From assembly GCA_017408185.1 (NCBI GenBank), contig JAFQVE010000346.1, positions 1-17,993 on the forward strand: a DNA stretch of 17,993 nucleotides. Direction: 5' to 3'. The notes below the pieces were generated by a model, which saw only the letters and a program-made list of their open reading frames with translations, did no database searches and was not told the DNA's origin. The DNA is from Oscillospiraceae bacterium. GTDB lineage: Bacteria; Bacillota_A; Clostridia; Oscillospirales; JAAYXM01. The translations under genes were made by a program, and so were the position numbers. Position 1 is the first letter of the stretch. Each line of letters opens with the position of its first letter. Of this stretch, positions 1 through 6,567 are shown one piece after another.

Positions 1-594
1 AGCGATAGCTGCAGCACCTGCACCGGAAACAACAGCCTTAAGGTCACCAATGTTCTTCTTTGTGAGACGGCAAGCACCGATCATAGCTGCAGCGGAAACA
101 ACAGCTGTACCGTGCTGGTCATCGTGGAATATCGGAATATCGCAAACTTCTTTAAGCTTACGCTCAATCTCGAAGCAGCGCGGAGCTGCAATATCCTCGA
201 GGTTGATGCCGCCGAAGGAACCTGCAAGAAGCTGGATCGTCTTTACGATTTCATCTACATCCTTGGAACGGACGCAAAGCGGGAAAGCATCAACACCGCC
301 AAATGCCTTGAAGAGAACGCATTTTCCTTCCATAACCGGCATACCTGCCTCAGGACCGATGTCACCGAGACCGAGAACAGCCGTACCGTCAGTTACGACA
401 GCAACGAGGTTGCCGCGGCGTGTGTACTTATAAGAAAGATCAACATCCTCGCTGATCTTGAGGCACGGTTCTGCAACACCCGGGGTGTAAGCAACGGAAA
501 GGTCATCCTTTGTTGCAACGGGGCAACGGCAAGTAACCTCAATCTTGCCCTGCCACTTTTCGTGGTCGATAAGAGCCTGCTGTTTGTAATCCAT
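1..594 (-). CDS. NAD(P)-dependent malic enzyme, N-terminal part (cut by window edge)
   Basis: Reading leftward from ATG at 594-592, the frame is open through base 1 for 198 codons. The product would oxidatively decarboxylate malate to pyruvate in the cytosol. Family features visible: the N-terminal [11 protein letters not shown] segment, [31 protein letters not shown], the DAFPLCV stretch, and [15 protein letters not shown], which is the metal- and substrate-binding signature. It ends in an alanine-rich [11 protein letters not shown], the start of the NAD-binding Rossmann fold. Bacterial short malic enzymes are about 390-400 residues, so roughly half is missing beyond the left edge. The ribosome binding site GAAAGGGAG (revcomp of about 602-610) sits well for this start. 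A promoter (704-732) and a leader hairpin (613-669) precede it. The family assignment is firm; NAD versus NADP preference cannot be read. Confidence 0.93.
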   Translation of the reverse strand, partial: MDYKQQALIDHEKWQGKIEVTCRCPVATKDDLSVAYTPGVAEPCLKISEDVDLSYKYTRRGNLVAVVTDGTAVLGLGDIGPEAGMPVMEGKCVLFKAFGGVDAFPLCVRSKDVDEIVKTIQLLAGSFGGINLEDIAAPRCFEIERKLKEVCDIPIFHDDQHGTAVVSAAAMIGACRLTKKNIGDLKAVVSGAGAAAIA

Positions 595-612
595 AATTTT
601 AAACTCCCTTTC

Positions 613-669
613 AAAAAATTAAGCCGAGGGGGTATGAACACCTTGAGGGGTTCATATCCCCTCGGCTTA
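613..669 (-). terminator. Terminator-like attenuator hairpin in malic enzyme leader
   Basis: On the minus strand a stem of about 19 bp (AAGCCGAGGGG... paired with ...CCCCTCGGCTT, one G-T pair) spans 621-668. It is followed at once by a run of six T (618-613) and lies only a few bases before the malic enzyme ribosome binding site. It is inside the transcript predicted from the promoter at 704-732, so it is placed as an attenuator rather than an end-of-gene terminator. The GAGGGG arm (revcomp of 658-663) can also pair with CCCCTC at 645-650, giving a small alternative hairpin. Structure is seen directly; regulatory function is inference. Confidence 0.6.
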
Positions 670-703
670 CGTTGCGATAAAAACGCAAATTTTTCTATAT
701 AAC

Positions 704-732
704 ATTGTATCACTTTTTCTGCACATTTGCAA
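704..732 (-). promoter_or_regulatory. Sigma-A type promoter for malic enzyme
   Basis: Minus strand: -35 TTGCAA (732-727), 17-bp spacer, -10 TACAAT (709-704). Transcription would start near 697, giving a leader of about 100 nt that contains the hairpin at 613-669. Confidence 0.65.
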
Positions 733-806
733 TGCTTCTTTTTGTATATTCGCGCAGTTCTTTGACAAAAAAATAACAAATTGACGTTCTTCTTCCAAGT
801 CTTCAC

Positions 807-1397
807 TTAAAATCGTGCGCGAAGCTCGCATACCTTGCCGAGAATTTCTATCTTTACATCGTTCAAAGCCGCCTCGGAATAGAACATCGGCTCGTAGTCC
901 GGATTTATCGAGACAAGGCTTATTCCGTTACCGTTGCGGTAAAACTTTTTACACGTTGCCTCATCTTCTCCGACACGGACAATCGCTATTTCTCCGTTTT
1001 CAACGCTGCTCTGCCGACGGACAATTACGGTGTCTCCCTCATACATTCTCGGCTCCATGCTTCTCCCCTTTATGCAAAGAGCAAAAAATTCTCCCCCGCG
1101 TGCCCGCTCTGCCGAAAGCTCCTCATATCCGATAATGTCCTCAATAGCATCTATCGGTTTTCCTGCAGCAACGTTTCCCAGCACGTTTACTTTGATCATA
1201 TCATCCTCTGAACCGCAAAGGCGCGATACACTTACCTCTAAAATCTCAGCAAGCTTCAAGAGCGTTGTATGCTCCGGTCTGTTTTTCCCGCATTCCCACA
1301 TCGCGACGGTCGACTGACCAACTCCGAGCCGCTCACCCAACGCCTTTTGCGAGATGCCTCTCTCTTTCCGGAACTTTTTTATGTTCTGCGATATCAT
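807..1397 (-). CDS. CI/LexA-like phage repressor: XRE HTH plus S24 autoprotease
   Basis: A 196-residue DNA-binding repressor. Residues about 3-58 form an XRE/Cro-CI helix-turn-helix (SQKALGERLGVGQSTVAMWECG). The C-terminal half is an S24/LexA-type self-cleaving domain: cleavage site Ala78-Gly79 in NVAAGKPI, nucleophile Ser113 in IKGRSMEPRMYEGD, and general-base Lys150 in ATCKKF. The family represses lytic or SOS-like genes and cleaves itself when RecA is activated. The start chosen is ATG at 1397, because GGAG (1409-1406) lies 8 nt before it; the upstream GTG at 1406 overlaps that ribosome binding site. The XRE-type N-terminus argues against the housekeeping LexA. Its promoter (1431-1459) and that of the divergent genes share an inverted 15-bp sequence, suggesting autoregulation and control of the rightward genes. 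Confidence 0.92.
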   Translation of the reverse strand: MISQNIKKFRKERGISQKALGERLGVGQSTVAMWECGKNRPEHTTLLKLAEILEVSVSRLCGSEDDMIKVNVLGNVAAGKPIDAIEDIIGYEELSAERARGGEFFALCIKGRSMEPRMYEGDTVIVRRQSSVENGEIAIVRVGEDEATCKKFYRNGNGISLVSINPDYEPMFYSEAALNDVKIEILGKVCELRARF

Positions 1398-1430
1398 AGA
1401 AATCACTCCAAGCTACTTTTTCACGATTAC

Positions 1431-1459
1431 ATTATATCATTTATAATGTTGAATTGCAA
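1431..1459 (-). promoter_or_regulatory. Promoter of the repressor gene
   Basis: Minus strand: -35 TTGCAA (1459-1454), 17-bp spacer, -10 TATAAT (1436-1431). The candidate operator at 1434-1448 covers part of the spacer and the -10, fitting negative autoregulation. Confidence 0.72.
1434..1448. promoter_or_regulatory. Candidate operator, copy 1 (half-palindrome)
   Basis: ATATCATTTATAATG. Its exact reverse complement recurs at 1531-1545. This copy overlaps the -10 of the leftward repressor promoter. Only one arm of the palindrome is complete here, so it may be a weaker site than copy 2. Function is inferred from position and repetition. Confidence 0.6.
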
Positions 1460-1499
1460 TATGTCGAAAAAAATTTTTCTCAGAATAAGCATTTTGCAG

Positions 1500-1528
1500 T
1501 TGACATAAATTCACAAGAGTGTTAATAT
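1500..1528 (+). promoter_or_regulatory. Promoter of the rightward phage-like genes
   Basis: Consensus -35 TTGACA (1500-1505), 17-bp spacer, -10 TAATAT (1523-1528). Transcription would start near 1535, inside the palindromic operator at 1527-1545. It leaves a leader of about 110 nt before the first ribosome binding site. Confidence 0.78.
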
Positions 1529-1545
1529 ATCATTATAAATGATAT
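1527..1545. promoter_or_regulatory. Candidate operator, copy 2 (palindrome)
   Basis: ATATCATT-ATA-AATGATAT is a palindrome with 8-bp arms. It begins within the -10 and covers the expected start of the rightward promoter, a position suited to repression. It contains the exact reverse complement of 1434-1448. Binding by the neighbouring repressor is inferred. Confidence 0.65.
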
Positions 1546-1646
1546 CGCATCTCACACGGTATCCATTTATCCGGAGCAAGGTATTTCTGCCCCTCTTCCA
1601 CCGGGAATGCCGCACCGGAAACAAAATTTATAGGAGGATAAAAACA

Positions 1647-1838
1647 TTGAACGTGTATCCGGGATACTTCCCCGAAAGGGCGCCGGATAAGAAAATTCTG
1701 TCTGCGTTTTTCTGCCCTGTCTGCGGTGCGCAGCTTGACGGAGGAGATACGCTTGCAGAGGACAAGGACGGGGATACGGTAGGCTGCGTTTACTGTATCC
1801 GGTATTACGAAATATGGGAGAAAACAATTGATGAATGA
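1647..1838 (+). CDS. Small zinc-ribbon protein of unknown function
   Basis: A 63-residue protein. Two CxxC knuckles are seen, Cys23-Pro-Val-Cys26 and Cys47-Val-Tyr-Cys50, separated by an acidic loop (DGGDTLAEDKDGD), which is the layout of a treble-clef or zinc-ribbon fold. The start is taken as TTG at 1647 because AGGAGG (1632-1637) precedes it by 9 nt. A longer reading from ATG at 1539 would add 36 residues but would begin almost at the predicted transcription start and has no ribosome binding site. It is the first gene of the rightward cassette, and its stop overlaps the start of the next gene. Small proteins like this often accompany phage early regulators; no specific family is recognised. 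Confidence 0.65.
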   Translation: MNVYPGYFPERAPDKKILSAFFCPVCGAQLDGGDTLAEDKDGDTVGCVYCIRYYEIWEKTIDE

Positions 1839-2214
1839 CACTTACGAACTTGACACAATGATTGATAATATTCTGGCGCTTAATCAGAAAGAAACACCTG
1901 CAGCACCAAAAAAACGACGCGGAAGATGCAAAAAAGCACCCTCTCCGGTCTGGGCACTCGACTTTCACAACCCCGCCGGCAATCGCACCTTTGCACTTAT
2001 ATCTATGTGCATCAAGGATAACTTTGAACAAAGCATTGATGAGCTTGCCCTTCAAATTGCAGCGCTCAAGTCGGTTTCACCCGCAATTGCACTGAAGGTT
2101 CTTTTACAGCTTAAAAAACGCGGCGAGCTTGGATATTATGATAACAAAACATTGCGCTTTGTGCAGTGGAAAGGAACGGAGGCATATGATGAACTGGAAA
2201 ATGCGCGCAATTGA
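1831..2214 (+). CDS. Putative winged-helix DNA-binding protein, function unknown
   Basis: A 127-residue protein not matched to a named family. Residues about 27-37 form a strongly basic patch (KKRRGRCKK). The C-terminal half (about residues 60-118) reads as alternating helices followed by a beta wing: SIDELALQIAALK, then SPAIALKVLLQLKKRGEL, then YYDNKTLRFVQWKG. This pattern suggests a winged helix. The start ATG at 1831 has GGGAG (1816-1820) upstream; a TTG directly before it is an alternative. It overlaps the zinc-ribbon gene at its start and the ArpU-like gene at its end, indicating translational coupling. DNA binding is inferred from these patterns only. Confidence 0.7.
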   Translation: MNDTYELDTMIDNILALNQKETPAAPKKRRGRCKKAPSPVWALDFHNPAGNRTFALISMCIKDNFEQSIDELALQIAALKSVSPAIALKVLLQLKKRGELGYYDNKTLRFVQWKGTEAYDELENARN

Positions 2215-2608
2215 AGACCTGCGCCACTATAAATTTATGAAGCTCGGCATAATCAATTCAAAAGAACGTCTTGCAAATATAGATTCTGCAATAAAGCCCT
2301 TGCTCCATATGAGCAAAAAGCACAGAACACAAAAAAATCAGGAGTTTATTGATGCCGCCAAAGAGGCTGACAGGCTTCGGCAGAATATCTCGTCGGCAGA
2401 AAGCGTAACCACGCTTGTCGAACGTGCGCTTGAGTCCCTTACCGAGCTTGAACGGGATACTCTTGACAAATTCTATATAGACAACAATCACAAACCGATA
2501 ACGGTTATTTCAGATGAGTTGGGCTGTTCTGAGCGGTCTCTTTACCGCATACGCCATGAGGCTCTTGAAAAATTCACGCTTGCCATGTACGGAACAGCTG
2601 CTTCATGA
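2189..2608 (+). CDS. ArpU/sigma-70 region 4-like phage transcriptional regulator
   Basis: A 139-residue protein. The N-terminal half is charged and helical, likely coiled coil (EFIDAAKEADRLRQNISSAESV). The C-terminal part (about residues 80-135) matches the helix-turn-helix of sigma-70 region 4 and ArpU-type late regulators: LTELERDTLDKFYI, then PITVISDELGCSERSLYRIRHEALEKF. In phages of Firmicutes such proteins activate late or packaging genes. GGAGG (2178-2182) lies 6 nt before ATG 2189 and 3 nt before an adjacent ATG at 2186, so 2189 is preferred. It overlaps the previous gene by 26 bases, in a different frame. No late phage genes follow; a terminator does, so its target must lie elsewhere or be lost. 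Confidence 0.8.
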   Translation: MNWKMRAIEDLRHYKFMKLGIINSKERLANIDSAIKPLLHMSKKHRTQKNQEFIDAAKEADRLRQNISSAESVTTLVERALESLTELERDTLDKFYIDNNHKPITVISDELGCSERSLYRIRHEALEKFTLAMYGTAAS

Positions 2609-2650
2609 AAGCTGATACTCGTTACGAACAAAACTGCCTGCCTTTCATTA

Positions 2651-2794
2651 TTATATAACAAAAATCCTCGCAACAGAAGTAATTTCCGTTGCGGGGATTT
2701 TTGTTTCGATACTGTACGCTTCTGCATACTCTTCGTGTTCCACACTATCCCTTTGCAGGAAGCCACCGTTTCCGGTGTATTCTGTTTTCCTCAT
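2651..2794 (-). CDS. Possible 47-residue small ORF (doubtful)
   Basis: An open frame runs leftward from ATG 2794 to TAA 2651, with GGAGG five bases before the start. The peptide begins MRKTEYTGNGGFLQRD and is rich in charged residues. Its last third is encoded by the terminator palindrome at 2658-2704, which would block its own transcription, and no good promoter is seen. It may be a gene remnant or chance. Confidence 0.25.
   Translation of the reverse strand: MRKTEYTGNGGFLQRDSVEHEEYAEAYSIETKIPATEITSVARIFVI
2658..2704 (+). terminator. Intrinsic terminator after the phage-like cassette
   Basis: A 17-bp stem (2658-2674 with 2688-2704, one T-G pair) with a 13-nt loop and A- and T-rich flanks (CAAAAATCC / GGATTTTTG). 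It lies 50 bases after the ArpU-like gene and isolates the cassette from the next operon. The symmetrical A/T flanks could let it act in both directions. Confidence 0.85.
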
Positions 2795-2827
2795 ACCGAC
2801 CTCCCTCATCATTTACTTAAGACTTAT

Positions 2828-2892
2828 GATTGTTCGGTCCTTCCCGAAACAATCAAGCAATTTATTCCGAAGGCGTAAATATTGTTTCCGGG
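2828..2892. repeat. Three ATTGTTTC-type half-sites upstream of catabolic operon
   Basis: GATTGTTCGG (2828-2837) and CCGAAACAATC (2844-2854) form an imperfect inverted repeat. A third copy, ATTGTTTCCGGG, lies at 2881-2892 and could equally pair with the middle one. They sit 45-110 bp before the -35 of the operon promoter, so a transcription-factor site is more likely than an mRNA switch. Apart from these repeats, the weak ORF above and the promoter below, nothing else is seen in 2705-2998. Confidence 0.4.
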
Positions 2893-2936
2893 ATAACCAA
2901 AAGCCTTTATTCTTGCCCGATTATGACAAAATCAGA

Positions 2937-2965
2937 TTGAGAACATAGCGTGCAGGTGATAAAAT
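2937..2965 (+). promoter_or_regulatory. Promoter of the five-gene catabolic operon
   Basis: -35 TTGAGA (2937-2942), 17-bp spacer, -10 TAAAAT (2960-2965). Start of transcription near 2972 gives a short leader ending in GGAGAGG (2987-2993). Confidence 0.65.
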
Positions 2966-2998
2966 ATTTTTAAAGAACTTCAGATTGGAGAGGTATGT

Positions 2999-4120
2999 TT
3001 GAATAAAACTTTTTATGTTTTGGATTATTTATCACAAAAAAATGATGATGAAGCAATTACAGATTGTCTTAAAGAACGAGCCACTTTCCCTGGTCCGGCA
3101 ACTATCATTTTTTCAGGAAAAGATTACTGTATCTCTCATGCGGTTTTGATTCCTTCAGAAACAACCATTCTTGTCGACGGTTGCACAATTAGTCAAGCGA
3201 ATTTTACATTTGATAATGTTTTCCGTGGCGACAACCTTGTTCTTTCCGGAAACGATCCGTATGGACTTCCTCTTGAAGTAAAGTCAATTAAGAATATAAA
3301 AATCCTCGGAAAAAATGGTGCGAAAATACACGGACCGAAAAAGAACCCGCTTTTTTTTAACTATATGACAAAAAAGGAAGAGGAGCCGCTCGGTGATTTC
3401 TGGGGCTGGCGCACACTTACAATTTCACTTTCAAAATGCGACGGTTTTGAGGTAGGCGGATTATCTTTTGAAAACGCACGTTGTTGGACAATGTCTTTTG
3501 ATATTTGCACAAACGGATATATTCACGATATCTGTTTTGATACAGATGTAAAAAACGGTGACGGTATTGACTTCCGCTCGGGTTGCCACAACTGCTTAGT
3601 TGAAAACATAAGCGGATACACAGGGGATGATACGGTAGCCTGCTCTGCGCTTTCAAAAGGAAGAATTGAACTTCCTATGCCTAGCAGTATTTATCCGGGT
3701 GAATATTATCTTTACCCTATGGAGCCGACAAGATATCTTTCCGAGCGAAGTGAAAGTGAAAAAGATATCTCCAATATAACAATAAGAAATGTCAACACCG
3801 GTGGTAAACACCATGGGGTAATTTGTCTGGCTGCAAGAGGATGCAAAGTATATAACATCAAGATAGAAAATATAAGAGAAAATCCGATGAATATCGAAAG
3901 CCCTCATAGAGAAGCAACCGTAAAAATATACACAAGTTACGGAGGCGGATATAAAAAAGGAGACATTCACGATATATATGTAAAAAATGTTACATCCACT
4001 TACTCCGATAGTGCAGTTTACTGCAACGCCGAGGTTGAAAATATCACTTTAGAGGGAATTTCAGGTTCTGGAAAAAATGTAATTAATCTGGATTTCCCCG
4101 AAGACATAAAAATCATATGA
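2999..4120 (+). CDS. GH28/pectate-lyase-like right-handed beta-helix enzyme, cytosolic
   Basis: A 373-residue protein with the repetitive short-strand pattern of a parallel beta-helix (IKNIKILGKNGAKI, CDGFEVGGLSFENA, ISNITIRNV, CKVYNIKIENI). Candidate active-site elements resemble polygalacturonases: KNGDGID (about 186-191), GDD at 209-211 and a His pair at 271-272 (GKHHGV) where GHG is usual. The expected RxK motif is not evident, so a GH28 reaction is not certain. No signal peptide is present, so it would act on imported oligosaccharides. The start is TTG at 2999, 5 nt after GGAGAGG; the nearby ATG at 2995 runs straight into a stop. First gene of the operon; the next start lies 14 bases past its stop. 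Hydrolysis or lysis of a uronic-acid linkage is the likely role. Confidence 0.75.
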   Translation: MNKTFYVLDYLSQKNDDEAITDCLKERATFPGPATIIFSGKDYCISHAVLIPSETTILVDGCTISQANFTFDNVFRGDNLVLSGNDPYGLPLEVKSIKNIKILGKNGAKIHGPKKNPLFFNYMTKKEEEPLGDFWGWRTLTISLSKCDGFEVGGLSFENARCWTMSFDICTNGYIHDICFDTDVKNGDGIDFRSGCHNCLVENISGYTGDDTVACSALSKGRIELPMPSSIYPGEYYLYPMEPTRYLSERSESEKDISNITIRNVNTGGKHHGVICLAARGCKVYNIKIENIRENPMNIESPHREATVKIYTSYGGGYKKGDIHDIYVKNVTSTYSDSAVYCNAEVENITLEGISGSGKNVINLDFPEDIKII

Positions 4121-4134
4121 AAAGGAGCTTACCT

Positions 4135-5421
4135 ATGAACTATCCAAACGGGCTTTTATTCCCCAATGAATTACAGAAGAAGATAAAGGAACAGTTTTGT
4201 TTTGTCGATGTCGATCCTGACTACGGCGAAAGACTTTTCTTCGACAACTCCGGTGGCTCTCTTCGCCTGAAAAAATGCGTTGAGGCAAAGGCATATTATG
4301 AACAGTTTCCTGACTGCCCCGAACGCATTCACGAGCGCTCTGTCGGTCTTCGGAAATTAGTAGATGATGAAACGCGTGAGATTCTTGAAATTGTGTTCGG
4401 TGCAAAAAGCGGTGCTCTCATAACTGAGCTTACAGCTTCGCAGACGATGTTTCATATGGTTGGGCTTATTGTAGAAAACATTCCGGGAACAAATGCCGTT
4501 GTTTCAGCCATTGAGCATCCGTCAGCATTTGATGCTATTGAGTTTTACTGCAAAAAGGCAGGTAAGGAGATGCGTGTTGTTCCGGCAAACAAGAAGACCG
4601 GTGGCATCGATCCGGATGAGGTTGTGAGATATGTTGATGAAAACACCTGCCTTTTGAGTATTATGTCTGCATCAAACATCTCCGGAAATATAATGAACAT
4701 CGGGGAGATTGTCAATAGAGCGAGGGCAATAAAGCCTGAGCTTTATATCATAAGCGATGCTGTTCAGCATGCACCACATTGCATTATGAATGTCGAAAAG
4801 CTTAAAATTGACGGAATAAACTTTGCACCGTATAAATTCTTTGGAGTACGCGGTTGCGGATTTGCTTATGTTTCTGACAGAGTAGCGGCACTTCCACATC
4901 ACAAGCTCATTGCAAAAGATCAAAAAGTTTTTGAGCTCGGCACTTGTACACCCGGAAACTTTGCCGCGATGCGCGAAATTATAGATTATGTCTGTGAGAT
5001 CGGACGCTATTTTATAGATGATGCTTCAAGAAAAGAGCTGTACAATAAAGGTATGGAAGCGATTCATCTTCATGAGCGCGCGCTTTTGTACCACATGCTT
5101 GAAGGAACAAACGATATCCCAGGGCTTCGTCATATCGATGGTGTTACCGTTTATGTTGATACAAAGGACATAACAAGCCGCGACCTTATCGCCGCAATAG
5201 GAATCGACGGTATGAATTTCACCGAAACAGTTGCGGAATATCAGCGGCACGGAGTGACGGTTTATGAGCGAGTTAACACAAGTATCTATTCAAAAAGAAT
5301 CGTCGAAGCACTCGGACTTTCCGGTGCAATAAGAGTTTCCCCTCTCCACTGTCACGATACGGATGATATTGATAAATTTTTAAAGATAACAGCAGATATT
5401 GCAAAATCAAACAAGGAGTGA
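4135..5421 (+). CDS. Class V PLP-dependent enzyme (aminotransferase/cysteine desulfurase-like)
   Basis: A 428-residue fold-type I PLP enzyme. PLP-binding features: His128 in SAIEHPS, Asn181 in SASNISG, Asp208 with His212 in SDAVQHAPH, and the Schiff-base Lys234 in APYKFFGVRGCGF. Relatives include cysteine desulfurases, selenocysteine lyases, kynureninases, isopenicillin-N epimerase-like proteins and serine-pyruvate aminotransferases, so the exact reaction cannot be read. The region around residues 280-300 lacks a recognisable desulfurase active-site Cys loop. The start ATG 4135 has AGGAG 7 nt upstream; an ATG at 4117 overlaps the preceding stop and lacks a ribosome binding site. Its place in a sugar-acid operon suggests action on an amino- or sulfur-bearing intermediate, but this is inference. 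Confidence 0.8.
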   Translation: MNYPNGLLFPNELQKKIKEQFCFVDVDPDYGERLFFDNSGGSLRLKKCVEAKAYYEQFPDCPERIHERSVGLRKLVDDETREILEIVFGAKSGALITELTASQTMFHMVGLIVENIPGTNAVVSAIEHPSAFDAIEFYCKKAGKEMRVVPANKKTGGIDPDEVVRYVDENTCLLSIMSASNISGNIMNIGEIVNRARAIKPELYIISDAVQHAPHCIMNVEKLKIDGINFAPYKFFGVRGCGFAYVSDRVAALPHHKLIAKDQKVFELGTCTPGNFAAMREIIDYVCEIGRYFIDDASRKELYNKGMEAIHLHERALLYHMLEGTNDIPGLRHIDGVTVYVDTKDITSRDLIAAIGIDGMNFTETVAEYQRHGVTVYERVNTSIYSKRIVEALGLSGAIRVSPLHCHDTDDIDKFLKITADIAKSNKE

Positions 5422-5429
5422 AATTGCAA

Positions 5430-6545
5430 ATGAATAACAAATTTGATTTGGAAAATTCCATTCAAATAAACGACGGACTTACGCAAACAAGCGCTGACGG
5501 TATAAATATGGCATTCGACTCCAAGTACGGAATAATGTTCTGCCTTTATATGCCGGGACATCACGGAAGCTACGGAGAATCGAGAGGAAGAATTGCACTC
5601 ACGTATTTCCCGGCGTCACAACCTACAAACACAAAAACAATCGAAATTTCTGCGGGCAACGAAGAGTATGTCCCGAACCTCATAAGCCTCGGTGACGGCA
5701 AAATTCGTGCATTGTATGCAAAAAACAGCCGTTCGAAAGGTGACCACTATATTCATTATAAGGATTTTGATTTCATCACCAAAACTCTCAGTGAAGAAAG
5801 CATTGTTATGGTGAAGCAGGATGACGGAAACCTCGTTCCGCTCACCTCGTCTGTTCAGTTCGCATACCTTGATAAGCACAATTGCCACGAACACGTGTAT
5901 GTGCATACAGAGCAAATTGCTATAGGTGGCCACACCGTTTTTGACGGCGGAGACGGCTATCTCTACGGAGCTGTCTCAAGTTATCTCTCCGAGGTTATTC
6001 TCTACCGTTCTGCAGATAACCTTGCGACGCTTGAATTCTTCGCTGTTTATCCGAGGCCCGCGCAATATGAGTTTGACTACAAGATTTTAAATGGAAAGCT
6101 TCACGCCGTTTACCGAACAAACAAGGATATTGATTCAATAGCCTATGTTTGCTCCGACGATTTCGGCAAATCCTGGACAGATCCGGTATATTTCAAGGAG
6201 AGCATACAGTGCAGACCGAGAATGATTGTTTACGATAATCATATTCTTATGGCATACAATTATTTCAACAGTGATACTGGCAACCGCCCTGAGATTCAGC
6301 AAGGAAGAACGTCTGTAAAAATATGCTACGGCGAAGAAGCTGACCCGAATGATAATATTGTCGTTGCAGATCTTTACAGCAAATACGGGATTGTAAATAT
6401 ATGTCTTTCTGATGTTCTGGGCGATATATACTTCGGATACAGCTCAAGTGTTCTTGCACTTGAATATCAGAACGGAAATCCGAAGGTGCGCGGTAAGGAT
6501 TCCGCCAGATACGTAAAACTCGGAGATTTAAGGCCTCAGGCATAA
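5430..6545 (+). CDS. BNR/sialidase-like beta-propeller protein, cytosolic
   Basis: A 371-residue protein with the fold pattern of six-bladed sialidase-type propellers. One clear Asp box is seen (SDDFGKSW, about residues 242-249), with weaker repeats such as YRSADNLATLEFF (about 192-204). Histidines cluster near 150-168 (DKHNCHEHVYVHTEQIAIGGH), which may contribute to an active site. A full sialidase Arg triad is not evident; Arg262/264 and Arg293 are possible members. Related propellers also occur among polysaccharide lyases and in uncharacterised BNR proteins of carbohydrate loci. No signal peptide. ATG 5430 follows AAGGAG by 11 nt; TTG 5424 is an alternative with 5-nt spacing. It starts 8 bases past the preceding stop, so it is co-transcribed. 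Sugar-processing role likely; substrate unknown. Confidence 0.65.
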   Translation: MNNKFDLENSIQINDGLTQTSADGINMAFDSKYGIMFCLYMPGHHGSYGESRGRIALTYFPASQPTNTKTIEISAGNEEYVPNLISLGDGKIRALYAKNSRSKGDHYIHYKDFDFITKTLSEESIVMVKQDDGNLVPLTSSVQFAYLDKHNCHEHVYVHTEQIAIGGHTVFDGGDGYLYGAVSSYLSEVILYRSADNLATLEFFAVYPRPAQYEFDYKILNGKLHAVYRTNKDIDSIAYVCSDDFGKSWTDPVYFKESIQCRPRMIVYDNHILMAYNYFNSDTGNRPEIQQGRTSVKICYGEEADPNDNIVVADLYSKYGIVNICLSDVLGDIYFGYSSSVLALEYQNGNPKVRGKDSARYVKLGDLRPQA

Positions 6546-6567
6546 ATAAAAATAGGAGAATGAAGAT

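Noticed and set aside
50..702. Two plus-strand ORFs over the malic enzyme region
   Set aside because: They are antisense to a well-supported malic enzyme frame with family motifs, and their translations look random.
762..785. TTGACA at 762-767 as a plus-strand promoter
   Set aside because: No -10 element follows at proper spacing, and it would read into the antisense of the repressor gene.
807..1397. Housekeeping LexA
   Set aside because: The N-terminus is an XRE/CI-type helix-turn-helix rather than the LexA winged helix, and no LexA-type box of the Firmicutes form is seen nearby.
1539..1646. N-terminal extension of the zinc-ribbon ORF from ATG 1539
   Set aside because: The ATG would lie almost at the predicted transcription start without a ribosome binding site, while AGGAGG at 1632-1637 supports TTG 1647.
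1533..2055. Minus-strand ORFs across the small phage-like genes
   Set aside because: They lack ribosome binding sites and oppose three overlapping frames that have good starts, motifs and a matching promoter.
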